Positions 10,534 through 22,639 of a DNA stretch of 64,000 nt are shown piece after piece. The translations under genes and the position numbers were made by a program. The stretch is taken from assembly GCA_963931865.1 (NCBI GenBank), contig OZ007512.1, forward strand, positions 6,938,208 through 7,002,207, read 5' to 3'. Source of the DNA: Axinella damicornis. Taxonomy: Eukaryota; Porifera; Demospongiae; Axinellida; Axinellidae. The notes under the pieces were generated by a model, which saw only the letters and a program-made list of their open reading frames with translations, had not been told where the DNA came from and searched no databases. Every line of letters begins with the position of its first letter. Within the stretch, counting starts at the first letter, position 1.

Positions 10534-10862
10534 AGTACTGGGCTATGATTGCTGAAAAAGCAGTTCAGCTGATGTTTCTTCATGGAATGCACTAGCATGG
10601 TCAATGTCTGAAGATGGTCCTGCTGTGTGGGCATGCCACCATAATTATGCTACAAGGAACATGGGTACCTTGAATACATGCCAGACCAATGTTTACACAT
10701 TGTGGGTACAACTTGCCCTCTAGCAGATCTGCCTACTCCAACAGTTGTTTCATGCTCACCAAGTAAACCACAACCTAGCCAGGAACATACTAATGGGCAG
10801 GTACAGTACACCTGGGATGTTTATAGAAGACAATAGATGTTGAGTCGAAACTTGAGGCCCAT

Positions 10863-11181
10863 GGGCTATACCCAGAGGAGGGGGACATGACATCATGTCT
10901 TGACAAAATCACGCGGCTAGTTATCATTCCTAGCATTCTTGAAAGCATATAAAATGTATACTCGGTCATAGCAGTGGACTACACCAGGGCACTCGATCTG
11001 TAAATGCTCTACTGAGTATCAGTGTACTGCGACTGAAAAAATTTTCAAAATTGGCAGAGGGCGCCCCAACTAAATCAACTTAGCAGTGCAAGTGTACAGC
11101 CTATACTTACGTACAAGCTCACTGATTCGCAATTAAAGGTGCATCACGTGATCGTGTCCTCCCTCCTCTGGGCTATACCAA
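10863..11181. mobile_element. Short foldback element (CCAGAGGAGGG arms)
   Basis: The left arm reads GGGCTATACCCAGAGGAGGG. The right arm, read in reverse, is GGTATAGCCCAGAGGAGGG followed by similar sequence (GACACGATCACGTG against GACATGACATCATG). The arms are about 30 bp and enclose roughly 250 bp without a frame. No duplication was confirmed. Confidence 0.4.
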
Positions 11182-13271
11182 TATACCTACGTACGTAAGT
11201 GCAAAGGCCCAAGGGATTCCCTATCACATACCGTAAAATGAAGTATTTTGGGGGGCGTGAAATTCGGGCGAAACAAAAAAGTTCCATGCGATTTTATGTC
11301 GCAACCTGTATCTTACACGTACATGGTTCACCCTGGGACTCAACACGGAATATCAAAGCGATTGGGCAATGGTGGAGGCTGCATCTAGTTACGTAATGCT
11401 ATGTGGTGAGGGCTACCATCCCTGTAAGTAGATCCATAGTACTCCGTTTCATGCAGCTGGGCTTATGAGGGTGATCAAAATGCACCTGCATGCACACCTT
11501 CACTGCAAACTGGAAGGAGAGTGAGAAGGCTTTTTTAGAGAACAGAAAGTTACCTTCGAAAGCATTTTGAAAAAATGCCCACAGTGTGAGCAAGAACAGT
11601 AAAGCTCGAGCTTTCACAGACCACCCATGGCTACAATTACGGTCGGTGCCTTCTGTATACTAGAGGCATGATGACGTCTTCTCTCGAGTCTTTACAGGAC
11701 AGTAATCTATAGTGTCAAAGAAAAAACCCTCCAGTATGGAGGCAACACTAGTCTTAGATCTACATCTCCAGGCCGCCAGCCATATGAAGGGTACCTTCTG
11801 ATGCAGAGGACGGTACTACTGGCAAGCAAACCTTCATGATGCTGGCTGGATGCATTATTAAAGCTACATGATTGTTCTGCATGATGTTGCTGAAGTGCAA
11901 CGACAGTGCTTCCTGACTACTTTGCCATGTCTGCCAATGACCCCTCTCTCCCCCCACAATAAATTGTGTTTCCACACATAATATACGTATATGGCTTGAC
12001 TTGGCTTCCTTGTCCCGTAGCTACTAGACCATGGAGCGCTTGCCTCTTGTAGTAGCATCCACTCATGCTGCTTTCATCAGCAAGAACTTCTCGAGCATAC
12101 CAACCAGACGCTGCAGTAACAACATGGGACAAAGAAAGACACAGCAAGATAAAGATTCAGTCAGGATTGAAGATTTCTGGTTGACAAGCTGACACTGTAT
12201 ACTGTGGTATGAACTATTATTAGTAGTATGCATTACGTATTTGTGGTTACTATATTTAGTCATTGTGCTGTATAACTGTAGTGTATGCCAAGTGATGTAC
12301 CAGTTGAGTTCTTGCTGTCATACGTATTGTTCAAGTGATAAGACAATACCACAGTATACCAACAAAGAAAACACAGTCATACAGATTTTTACCACCCAGT
12401 GAATCGTAACACTTTCCAACATGCATTTGCAGCGTTGGTTTTGTTCGTACCTAATTTCTGAAAAACAGTGCAGCTTCGCTTACTGATCTTTTGTTTAGGC
12501 TTTCCACAGCTGCATTTATAGGTCTTCCTGAGCTGTGTTCGACACGTAAATCTGGCGTCGTGGCAGAAGCAATTCCACAAACATACCGTGACATGTACCG
12601 TAGGCATCAGGTTCTAGGATGGTTTCCATGTCTGTTCGCTTGCTTGTTGTACGTCTGAAACTATCACAAGCACAGAATGACATTGCTTGGGTTGCCATGT
12701 CATCCAAATGACTAAGCAGGAGTCAGACTTCAGGGTTTGCAAAGGCCATAGCAAAGGCACTGCGGACATAGTCTGACCGAGAACAGAAATCCAGCAACAG
12801 TGACACCTGCAGAGCAGCTACGGATGGCATCAAGAGTGTGAGACATCTACCCAAATATGGCAACCAGACAGACATTGAATCCAGCTCTGAGATGAATGAC
12901 CGCTGCCAGAAGGAAAGCATTTAAGTACAGAGCAGCTGAAAGGCGAGTGAATGAGCCCCTCCAGGAGACAGCTACCAGAAGGCAATTGAACGTGGCAATT
13001 TTTGCACATTAATTACTCCACAACAGTTATACTGCATCTGCAGCCGATCAACCAAACACTCAGACACACTGAGAGACTTGGTTAGTTTATTTCAGGTCTT
13101 CATACCATGATACCATGCATGTAGAGTTCTGAAAACCTACACCAACAATGCATGGGTGGTGATTGACATAATGGGATAGCATGTAAACATCTGTACCAGA
13201 AGGAGTTCAAAAGTTCAAACAACTTGCAAGCTACATGCCATAGTGCCACATGTTTGCAGATCCATCTCCAT
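11182..13271. other. Stretch without a confident gene; weak minus-strand coding signals
   Basis: Minus-strand frames near 11917-12147 (SSMSGCYYKRQALHGLVATG) and 12389-12707 look mildly coding. A TTACTGCAG acceptor lies near 12113. The frames conflict with each other and I recognise no family. They may be decayed exons. Nothing else is supported. Confidence 0.25.
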
Positions 13272-13848
13272 GGGTAGTACTAAAACCCGGAACGGAACGG
13301 AATGGAAAACGGAATGAACGGAACGTTTTTCGTTGCTGAGACCAAGGTAAGACCTTTTTCTGACTAGCGCTTTACGGGCGCTACTGTAAAGTACATGTAG
13401 CTGCCAAGGTAAAGTACATGCAGTGCAGTGGGCGTTACAAGAAAGCATGGACATTAGTATGCAAGCGTGTGTACAGTACCGGTACCGTTCGCCGTTCAGA
13501 AGTATATCTACTGTACTACGTAAGGCCAGACTACCCATACTAACTGCCTAGCCTAACCCTGTAGTACTGGCAGAAAGGAAGTCGTACCTTGGTTTCACTA
13601 CGCTGGGGCACTGAGCTCACTGACTCGCACACATTACCGTACACGGTACAGTGCATACTAGCCTCGTACTCGGGTGGGGCCTAGGTACGAGGCTAAGTGC
13701 CTACGATATATGCCATGTACTAACCTTCGGGGATTCCTCTACGGTACCGCCGTGCAGCGCTAGACAGAAAAATGGTATTACTACGGTCTTAGCGACAAAA
13801 AATGGCTTTTCCGTTCGTTCTGTTCCGTTCCGGGTTTTAGTACTACCC
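13272..13848. mobile_element. Long-arm foldback element with 9-bp duplication
   Basis: The ends are GGGTAGTACTAAAACCCGG and its reverse, and the inverted similarity extends through the GGAACGGAACGG and GAGACCAAGG regions, roughly 50-70 bp per arm. CATCTCCAT (13263-13271) and CATTTCCAT (13849-13857) flank the borders, 8 of 9 identical. Nine-base duplications with long inverted arms fit Mutator-like elements. A second, smaller element is nested at 13659-13695. No transposase frame is present. Confidence 0.65.
13659..13695. mobile_element. Tiny TAGCCTCG-type element nested in another element
   Basis: TAGCCTCGTACTCGGG leads to CCTAGGTACGAGGCTA, only 37 bp in all. It is flanked by AGTGCATAC (13650-13658) and AGTGCCTAC (13696-13704), 8 of 9 identical. 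It lies inside the 13272-13848 element, so it arrived later. Confidence 0.65.
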
Positions 13849-14032
13849 CATTTCCATCACTGCAGCGGATTAAACGGAGCTCCAGAAGACTTAAACAAAG
13901 CCAAAAAGCCAGCGCTCCTCGGAAGAAGCCTTCCACTTCTTCAGAGGATGCTGCGTATCCAGCAACGCGCTATCATTTCAGGGTTTAGGGAGTTTTGTAC
14001 AGTAATTAAGTTGACCCATTAGCACTCCTTAC

Positions 14033-14224
14033 TCTGCCAGATGTATCGTTGATTACATGGAGGTTGTCTTGAAGGGCATCTACGAGGTAAGGGATGATTT
14101 CCAATCAGGTTTCAAGATAGTCCACCCCAGGAGTCACGACGAGGGCACCCAGGATGTCCAGCAGTCTGCTAAATTCATCGCCAGTCAGACCATCGTCATC
14201 CAAAATGCTCTCTACCACCTTATC
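14033..14224 (-). pseudogene. Exon-like segment with an in-frame TGA, product unknown
   Basis: On the minus strand, acceptor TTCCCTGTAG precedes 14224 and donor GGCAGA|GTAAGG follows 14033; the 192-bp segment is phase 0 at both ends. It reads DKVVESILDDDGLTGDEFSR, then LLDILGALVVTPGVDYLET, then TGA (14105-14107). It then continues LEIIPYLVDALQDNLHVIND in the same frame. Helix-rich coding character continues past the stop, so the stop looks like a disabling change. A last exon ending at the TGA is the alternative. I do not recognise the family. It is not part of the kinase-bearing element at 14395. Confidence 0.45.
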
Positions 14225-14394
14225 CTACAGGGAAACATAACAGAATGTCTGGTGGTCAGTATTCATACTCCATGGCACATGAAGTTACCTTCAGGAGTGT
14301 AATGTATTGATATAGCGTGCCAACATTTTTCAGAAGCCGTGCATAGTAACGTGTGTCACGCATGTAATTTCACGCACATCTTGTTTCCTAGGTA

Positions 14395-15332
14395 CAGTGG
14401 CATAGCTACGTAGGATTCTGTTATGCCAGGGCCTGAGTACTGGAACTGCTGAAGGCAGTGAACATAGGCGCATAGTGCCAATCCAATCCACACGAAGCAC
14501 AGATTTTTTTCGCAGTCATTTTCAGTTACCTTGAGTTCCATGAGTAGCACTAGCAGCCCAGATTCAGGATCTCTACTCAACCCCAAGTACTGCACAATGT
14601 TGGGGTGTCTGACACCACTCAGGAATTGGCACTCCAGCTCAAATCGCTCCATGATCTTTCGTGCACCTGGGTCGTTTGTCTCAAATAGTGTTGGGTGAAG
14701 TATTTTAGCTGTGCAAGGTAGCTCATTGCAGAGAGCTCTGTAGACAGCTCCATATGATCCAACACCAAGGGAGGTGGTTTTGATAATTCGGACGATTTGA
14801 TACCCAAACTGACCCTGTGGTTGTGCCATTATCGCAGCAGACACCTGAGCACAGAGAAAGGACAACATACTGACAACCACCTCTACCTTACCAAGGCAAC
14901 GCAAGGCATACTATCACTGGTAGAAACCAGTGGTGTGCATAGCACACAGTCATAGATGGGCTGTCGTAGCACCTTCACTGCTTTTGCACTACTGCTTTCT
15001 GGTTTCCGAACAATCAGTGATCGTCTCACTTTCGACGTGGAAAGGAAACGTAAGCTGGTGGCCCATGCGTACTAGTATCAACAGTGCCACCTATACTGTA
15101 CCAGGCTGGCCCGAATCAAACCTGCCAATGCCTCAGACTCATTCCCTTCACTGCCTTCTTCAGTCTACTCGGAGTACTCCAGTAGACTCGAGCTCCGTTG
15201 CCTTTCAGGTTTCATAGTGTACTTGTGACAATAATTTTGATATGATATTAACTCATTCCTCAATGTAATATTGCTTGATCATACTGATGCCCGGCCTAGG
15301 TCTGGGTGGGCCTGGGTTTGGCTACACCACTG
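14395..15332. mobile_element. hAT-like element carrying a kinase exon
   Basis: The ends are CAGTGGCATAGCTACG and, in reverse, CAGTGGTGTAGCCAAA. They are flanked by CCTAGGTA (14387-14394) and CCTAGGTG (15333-15340), 7 of 8 identical, the 8-bp duplication size typical of hAT elements. The internal parts 14440-14526 and 14951-15060 match consecutive sequence in the element at 6894-7448 (there TTTTTCAGT runs straight into CATCTATATGGGCTCTCGTAG). The intervening 14527-14950 is foreign to the element, is edged by CAGT on both sides, and holds a protein-kinase exon on the minus strand. Confidence 0.65.
14530..14844 (-). pseudogene. Captured protein-kinase N-lobe exon
   Basis: Minus-strand open segment of 105 codons, phase 0 at both ends. 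The acceptor CTGTGCTCAG precedes 14844 and GTAAC follows 14530. It reads VSAAIMAQPQGQFGYQIVRI, then the nucleotide-binding loop SLGVGSYGAVYRA. The ATP-anchoring Lys lies in ELPCTAKILHP, a helix-C-like FELECQF follows, and then RHPNIVQYLG and LLVLLMEL reach the hinge. This is the N-lobe of a Ser/Thr or tyrosine-kinase-like enzyme. The C-lobe with HRD and DFG motifs is absent nearby. Mobile-element sequence begins within a few bases of the donor and about 106 bp beyond the acceptor, so this is read as a captured exon rather than part of a local gene. It has no frame damage. Confidence 0.7.
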
Positions 15333-16120
15333 CCTAGGTGATAGGAAAGTTGTTCCATATGTAGCCAGAATTCTCCAGACTTAAACCTAGAGCTAATTCA
15401 AAGGTTACAATCATGTACATGTTTTCCAAGGAGCTGGTTTGGCTTAATTAGGAAACCACACAAATATCTCAATCCACAATTGCCTCCAGCACTCCCAATG
15501 TGTTTACAAGGTGGCAACAGTACTAGTGACAGCCAAGGAAACAACCACAGGATGAGACACTATCTGCAGACAGGCAAGAACCATAACTGTCAGACCTGCT
15601 CTGTCATCACCATCAAAGTTGTGCACCATCCCCACGCCCATTCCAATCCATAGTTATTTCCAGACCAACAGGCACAATTTAAACAGCAGAATTGCCGACA
15701 AAGCCAAATACGAAACTTCAAGTGCTTGCACCACAGACTGAAACAGGCAAGTGAACAGTGGTTACACATGGAGAAGCTCTGATGCCTGTCCAGTAGTATT
15801 TACAGGGACATAGTTTTTCCACATCATTTGCTTATGGGCTGTCCATAACTGTGCTAGCAACAATTCCAGGCTTCAGAACCCAGACACTGTCATCCCTGCA
15901 GGGATACCAGGTTACCACCCAATATCAATGCAGACCAAACAAGCACTTACACATGTCTCAATGATGGCAGTGCTGGAATTTCACTACATACTGCAGTGCA
16001 ATGATCCAAGTTCCCAGTGTCAACCTCCTCACAGCCGTTGCCAGGCGGCTGTGGGCTAGGATTTATTGAATCTAGAAGCAGAAATTATTGACCAATGTCC
16101 ACTCAGTGGGGAAAAAAAAT
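15333..16120. other. Stretch without a gene
   Basis: No gene is supported. Sequence near 15670-15740 (CAGCAGAATTGC, then AAAGCCAAA) resembles 38227-38260, so a dispersed repeat is present. Confidence 0.3.
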
Positions 16121-16268
16121 GGGCAACTGGAAAAGCAGGGAACAGTTTGGTGGTTTGAAGCGAAGTGAAATAGACAGTATAGCAGCCCGCTCGTGTCGTT
16201 CCCGTTCCCGTTTCCGTTCCCGTTCCCATTCCCGTCCCGTTTCCCGTTCCCTGCTTTTCCAGTTGCCC
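16121..16268. mobile_element. Short foldback element with a CCCGTT minisatellite core
   Basis: GGGCAACTGGAAAAGCAGGG (16121) and its reverse complement at 16249-16268 form a perfect inverted repeat; with AAC it reaches 23 bp. Between them are repeated CCGTTC/CCCGTT units (16196-16250). The flanks are AAAAAAAAT (16112-16120) and GAAAAAAAT (16269-16277), 8 of 9 alike, though A-rich and therefore weaker evidence. Confidence 0.6.
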
Positions 16269-17815
16269 GAAAAAAATGAAAATAGCTAGCCACAACCAGT
16301 GTAGGAAATTGCACTCTCATTGTAATTTTAACTGCAGCTGTTGAAAGATATACTTGACCTTATAGAGAAGGGTATTGAATGTATGCAGACCCTTAGTTGT
16401 ATACTGTAGACATATTATGTGCATGCTAGTGTGTATATTACCGAAATTACGCCACAGCTGCACCACTAATCTGTGGATTTTGGGATGGTCTGGCTTGTTG
16501 ATAGCTTTATTGCTACTGTACAGCATTACTGCATGGTAACAACCCACCTGTGAACGTCCAAGAGATGTTGGAGCTTCTACTAAGATATCGGTTGCTGTCA
16601 TATCAATTGCAAGTACAGCTCGACCGAGTCTTGCCCTCATCAATATACAGTCAACAATGACGCTGTTCCTCGTGCAGTGATTGGAGTTCTGTGAAGGCGA
16701 TGAGTACCGACACGAATATCAATCACTGTAGCTGCTTCCATTGGCGAAGCTCTAACAAGAAGAACTGTGGCTCACTAGGTTCCAGGTAGGGGAGCTCAAG
16801 GCACAGTGCCCGATTCAGGCCAGGATGTAGCGCTGGGACAAAGTAGCTACGGAGCAAGTGAGCATCTCCTGTCGTTGTTGGGGCAGACAGATTGACCGCC
16901 CGGAGCCAATCCAATGCCTAGGACTGACAGAACAGCTAGAGAGTAGAAATATCTCGTGTACCCTCATGTCGCCTGACAAGTGGCGGTGAAACAGCAGGAG
17001 ATTTGCTTCCTCGACAACAGACTGAAGTCACTAGTCTTATGGGCAGTTTAGCTCCGCCTACTATTATTCCGCAGTGCTAACGTAATTATGGCAATTACCA
17101 TCCTACCGTCTCGCTTCGGCCAAGCCGCAACTTACAAAATAACGGACCATGTCAGACCATAGACAACCGGAATCCGTTCTTGAGGAATGATTGTGTCTTC
17201 AAATAATCAACTCCTTCAGGTGCATACCTACACAATCTGATATAGTGAAGCAATCACCTACACGCCCACTCTCAGTAACAGTGCAACCAATGATGCAAGG
17301 CAAAATTGACACTGCACTGAGTTACCTTTCAGGTGGAATACTGTAGCTTGGATGCTTTGGTGAAACAATTGGTCCTACACTCACTACATCGCATCCTCCT
17401 TGATAAACACCCCAGAGGAACATGCGCCTGCAGTAGAAACATCCTATGGGAATGCTACCTTAGTAGATCACTAATGCATCACCCCAGAACCTATAGTCAT
17501 TCCACAATTCACCGTGACAACCTGAATGCAGACTTCATTTGCCAAGTAGCTATGTATACCCAGCAATCAGCTGCAGTGGTTCTTGTGGCCTCGATGCAGA
17601 TACATGGAGAATTATTCTTTTTACTTTAATGCAACATAGCTAGCTGCATACTGATCAGACTGATATCTAATACATTCTAGAAAAGCCATTTATGGTAACT
17701 CAAGTGAGTTCAGTGATGATTGTGTGTAGTTCAGTGATGATGTCATCACCTTCCCGGCTGCCAATAATGGGGCTCAGGACCAGACCTGCACGCCGAGTGA
17801 GAAAACCTTTTGCAT
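16269..17815. other. Stretch without a confident gene
   Basis: Minus-strand frames near 16723-16914 (LLRSYFVPALHPGLNRALCL) and 16560-16643 (MRARLGRAVLAIDMTATD) look coding but are in different frames. They may be a decayed gene. No family is recognised and nothing else is supported. Confidence 0.25.
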
Positions 17816-17966
17816 TTAACTCTTTACCAACCATAAGAAATAGCTTAAGGAAGCAAAATCCTGTATTAAAGTATAACGCCTAGTAATAAATTCCCCATAT
17901 TATAAATTCTTATGGCTTATGGGAGCTCATGACGGCTTTTGCAGTCATTGGTTGGTAAAGAGTTAA
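17816..17966. mobile_element. TTAA-flanked 151-bp MITE, piggyBac-like
   Basis: It begins TTAACTCTTTACCAACCAT and ends, in reverse, TTAACTCTTTACCAACCAAT. Eighteen bases match and TTAA is at both outer edges. TTAACYCTTT ends are typical of piggyBac-derived MITEs. No frame is present. Confidence 0.65.
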
Positions 17967-19032
17967 GATGCATCATTCCTGGATTATCAAGTCACAATGA
18001 ACAGAACTAATGAATTGAGCTGCACTGCTCGGATCTACACCGGCACAAATTATCACGTGCATGCAAGGCAACTGTTCACTGATAGTGATGGCAGCATTGG
18101 CCGGTGATCAAGCGGAGCCAACAGCAGCACCAACATGAATTGTACAAGTGAGAGTGAACATAATTGCCACTGACACCAAAGACAGTTCTTTGAATACTCT
18201 TTGGTGAACATCCGAATTTCATCCTTGTGTCATAATACGAGTGTAATTGGGAAACTGATTTATAGTAGGGGGAGGGTTCCAAACAATGACTGGCTTGCTG
18301 GGCTCGACTACGAATAGCTAGTCCAAATCTACCACAAAGTTTGTGACTGAGATGTAAATAACACAACATTTCGACCTGAGTGGGTCTTCCTCAACTGATT
18401 TGAAACACAATTGTCATATTTGCATGGGAGCATAGAAGGCTTTTGAGGATAGTATCCTCACCACTGGAATAATATCCTTTCTGATATAGCTATATACTGC
18501 TATATGCATGTATAGCCATTGACTGCATCCACAACAGCATGTCTTGCCACAATTCAATTTTTTTTTGCCTTGACATTGCATGTCTATTGCATTACCCACT
18601 ACGGCTTATACCCACTTGCTGCTTTGTGCATGAATGACTTCATAATGCATGAATAAAAACTTAGCTTGATAATTTCACTAGCCGCATTCCCAGGCCTCCA
18701 TGCCCAGCATTTGTCACTTTTTGTGATGCAAGTGACAAGAGCTGGCAATGGGCGTGGGGGCTGCAGGGAATGAGTCTACATTTCAGTGATTTCACTAGTC
18801 ATTATTTTACAAAATACATTATTGTCAGATACATGAATAGCTACTTGGATGAAGCTAATATTGCACAAACTGCTCCAATGTGCAACGTGTTGTGCTGTAG
18901 AAACTGACAACCTAGCAATTTTACTGTTGTGTAGGTGGTAATACATATTCAATACAATAAACTATAGCTTATCTGCACTTCATTTGCTGAAATTACTAGT
19001 GAATATGCACATTAATCCTTACAGTACGTTAT
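17967..19032. other. Stretch without a gene
   Basis: No exon, repeat array or RNA gene could be supported by eye in this AT-richer stretch. Confidence 0.3.
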
Positions 19033-19290
19033 TATTAGCACCAACAACATTAATTTTCCTTGATGCACTTTTCTGTAAGCGAATGAACAAAGACTACTAA
19101 CTGGTATATTAATTTTCATGATCGTTATGGAGCTAGGAGCTAGCCCCTTCACAGTTATTAGCACAACAACATTAATTTCCTTGTTCCACTTTTCTGCAAA
19201 TGAATGAACAAAGACTACTAACTGGTGTGACTGGTGTAAATATTTTCATGATCGTTATGGAGCTATGGTCGAGTTATCCCCTTCACAAGT
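19033..19290 (+). repeat. Tandem duplication, unit about 122 bp
   Basis: ATTAGCACCAACAACATTAA ... GAATGAACAAAGACTACTAA ... TTTTCATGATCGTTATGGAG occurs twice in a row with moderate divergence. No coding capacity is visible. Confidence 0.65.
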
Positions 19291-20169
19291 AGATGACACG
19301 GTAACGTGCATGTGTATGCAGATGTTTGGCAGGTTACTTGGTTTACAGACCATAAACTTCATGCATTCTATGGTTGGAACATGACTACTCACCCCTTAAA
19401 TGGACAGTTCTGCTCAATACTAAAATAAGCAATAAAGCAATAAGAATTCTGATGGGGTAATCACACCAAACACGATAACTTAAGGTTAACCCTGTGAGAT
19501 TAGCTATCGGCGGCAAACACAAACGTATCGTGAATAAGCAAGTTACCTATAGGCAACATGGATACAGAACATACACAATGGGCCATCCATCACTTGTATT
19601 TCTTTGCTAGAGGTATTAGCATGGAGACAAACTGATAGAACAGATTTTGGGGGTACGGTAATTAATGGATCCGGAACCCCTGCCTGGCATGGTATGGGAG
19701 TTAAATTATGTTGCCACCTTTGAAAGTCACTCAACTAGAGTAGCTAACCTGTATCACATAGCTGCATCAATGCAGAGTTTTGCAGCAAGTTTTCACTGCT
19801 TTTCAGTGGTTGTTAGATTTTTGGGAACAACATGCAGCCCTGCCCACCACAATTTCACTAATAGCAGCTGGGCAGGGCTGCATTGTTAGTGCATGTTACT
19901 GAATAATAAGTGGAAGAGTTTTTGAATCTGCTAAAAAACAACTAGTAGTATGGTGGAGAAACTTCCTCTCTAAACAGAATGATCGAGGTATCCCTTGGTT
20001 GGTTGCCATATCTGGAGGAGCATATACTGTTGTGATGCAGGTTTTCAAAGCCTTTCCAAACTGCTTCAGAAATTCACACGAAGTATGCAAAGTCAGAGTA
20101 AATATTATCATGCTGTTTTCTGCTCCTGTATGCATGGCAGGGTAAGAACTCACTGTTACTACATCCTGT

Positions 20170-20245
20170 TGCTTATTGCCCAAGTGGCTACAGTGTTGGA
20201 CTGCAGAACTAGACGTCCTAGGTTCTAGCCCATTGTATAGCAGCC
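20170..20245 (+). ncRNA. Possible tRNA-derived (SINE-like) Pol III promoter
   Basis: GCCCAAGTGGCTACAGTGTTGG resembles a tRNA D-arm with an A box. GGTTCTAGCCC, about 35 bp further on, resembles a B box. The acceptor and T stems do not pair well, so it is not an intact tRNA gene. A degenerate tRNA-derived SINE head is the most that can be claimed; chance is possible. Confidence 0.25.
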
Positions 20246-22630
20246 ATAATTATATGGAGAACCCCATGCAAAGGCTTTGGAAGCAGGCAATCACAACATA
20301 TGCTCCTCCAGATAAGGCAACCAACCTGAGAATACTATATTGCTTCAGTACAAAATAACTGCACATGGATGGAATCGGCTTGCAATAGCCAATTAGTACC
20401 GTATTGCTGGCATTGAGAGAGCTTCAGAGTTACACCCAATATCACATGACTGCACCAATGAAGATGCCACGAAGCATCAACCTAGCTCATGCATATTTCC
20501 CAGTGCAATAATTGTTCCAGTTTGAGAACTTATATGTGGGTGAGTTACGTCAGGAGCTTATGAGCGCCGCGAAGCGGCGCTCGTTACGTAAGTGCACTTC
20601 TGGTCACACCACTGATGTTATTACCCCTCGTTTTAAAAGTGCCCTTGTTGTCTCTGTGCAGCACCCCAGTGTACACAGAGAGTTCACCCTGACTGTACAC
20701 AGCCATCTATTGCATGGTTGACACATTTGCTCCTCCATCCATTATGTATACAACTTTTGGCCAATCTTTGTCTCCTTGCACATCGCTAGTAATCAATGTG
20801 GCATTCTGCTGTAGGTGACAGCCTCCTGCAATGCCTAGGCAGTACGTGGTACTTGATATCATAGCGGCGGTTGGACAGACCTCCTCCAGGCTCCAGGATT
20901 CCCAGACTCTTCACATCTTGGAGATGAGATGCTGCATGGTCTAGTAATCCCATGCATGCACTCCTAACATCTGCAGCATGCAGCTAAAGTGCACAAGTAC
21001 ATGTACAAAGTAACGAATATCCACCCAGTCAGACTGCACTGATATGGCACTAAGACATGTTGTTCCCTGCTATTGTTCCTGCATTATAGGTATTAACATT
21101 GAAACTACTCATCAACAGCAAGATGATCAGTCAGACTGCACTGATATGGCACTAGGACATGTTGTTCCCTGCTATTGTTCCTGCATTATAGTCTTGGTAT
21201 TAACATTGAAACTACTCATCAAAAGCAAGATGATCGTTACAACAGCCAAACAATGAACTGTCCCTTCACTGACAATCTACTCTCAAAAGTCAGCTATATA
21301 GAGGCCGGTCACCTATCTGTTCCAATCCCATACTTCACCTCTCATGCTCGCTTCCATTTCCATAGAGTGTAGTTCCTGGAATACTTATCCCATCATGCTG
21401 TATGTTGCACCTTGGTGCGTGGTGTAGTAGTGCTGAGCGATAAACCATCACGATAAGTATACTGGTACCTGCATGGAATCAAACATGCATCAATTACTCC
21501 GCATGCAGTTCATGGTGACTGGACAATTTTGGAAATTACGTGATTAAAATACTTGTAGTTATGGAGCACAGCTACGTACGTTCCAACACCTCAATTCAAC
21601 ATGCTGTAGGAATGGGTACTGTAGCTATTTGTACTGGTTGATCAATTGCATTTTTTGTCGATACTACAGATACCAGTACAAGAACTGGCCTGTAACGATA
21701 CTGATACAGGTAGTACAGATGTAGGTACTGAAGCATCAAACTAATAACGAAAAGTTTATTTTAGGTGCACAGAACGGTTTTAAAATTCAACAACTGCAGC
21801 TGTACATAAAATAACAACATTTCGATTCTTAGTTTCAGGAATTGGAACTGGCCACAATGAAGTAACGTACATGCAGTAATGCACCATGTACTTGGGGAGG
21901 CCGAAGTCTGTGCATGGACGGCGATACGCCGCTTCTACCTTTCCAAAGTGGATGTGAAAGCACGATGCAGACCCCCGTTGAAAATTCAACCTGGTCTTAT
22001 GTAACCATACAAACACATTCTTACTATAATGTACCTGCTGGATTGCTGTCAATACAAAGAATGTAACGAACTGCTCGTGCATGCATGAACAGTGGATACC
22101 AGGCAATCTTCTCCCCAATTATCGTACTTTTCCAGTTTGTTGTAACAGAATGAAATTGGATTAGTCGTGCATGTGTACTTAGTTATGCGGTCTTTTCCAT
22201 GTGCTGCATGCTACAAGTGTTGTATCAGTTTGACCCAAAATATATTCCTCGGGCGTTTCCTATAGCCTCTCAGTTGTTCGGAAGAGTGGAGGAGTGTCAC
22301 TGATTCTCCACAAGCTCAAGCCATGGTAATGGCACCTGGGCAGCAACGGCCAGTTCTTGTTATCCCGTTGGGACCTCATGTAAAGAACATCCCACCGTTG
22401 TCTGCACCCAACCATCGGCTAAGCCAAAATCCATGATCACCGGAAAGAGCAGCCCCAAAATGTTTACTATACTATACAGAACACAGATTGCAGTAAGATA
22501 GTGACACGTGAAGATCTGAAGAATGTAATTAAAGTTCAATTGCAATCAGAGATTGTTGGGGACTTCGATGTAGGGTTTATTAGCGGCAGTAATGTAATAA
22601 ATATCCGGAATGCAGCACACATGAACTGTG
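20246..22630. other. Stretch without a gene apart from a tandem duplication
   Basis: No gene could be supported. The only clear structure is a two-unit tandem duplication at 21026-21234. A run of minus-strand frames near 21780-22118 shows no recognisable family or splice chain. Confidence 0.3.
21026..21234 (+). repeat. Tandem duplication, unit about 102 bp
   Basis: CAGTCAGACTGCACTGATAT ... GCTATTGTTCCTGCATTATA ... GAAACTACTCATCA starts at 21026 and again at 21128 with few differences, so the duplication is recent. Confidence 0.8.
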
Positions 22631-22639
22631 GTCCGAAAT

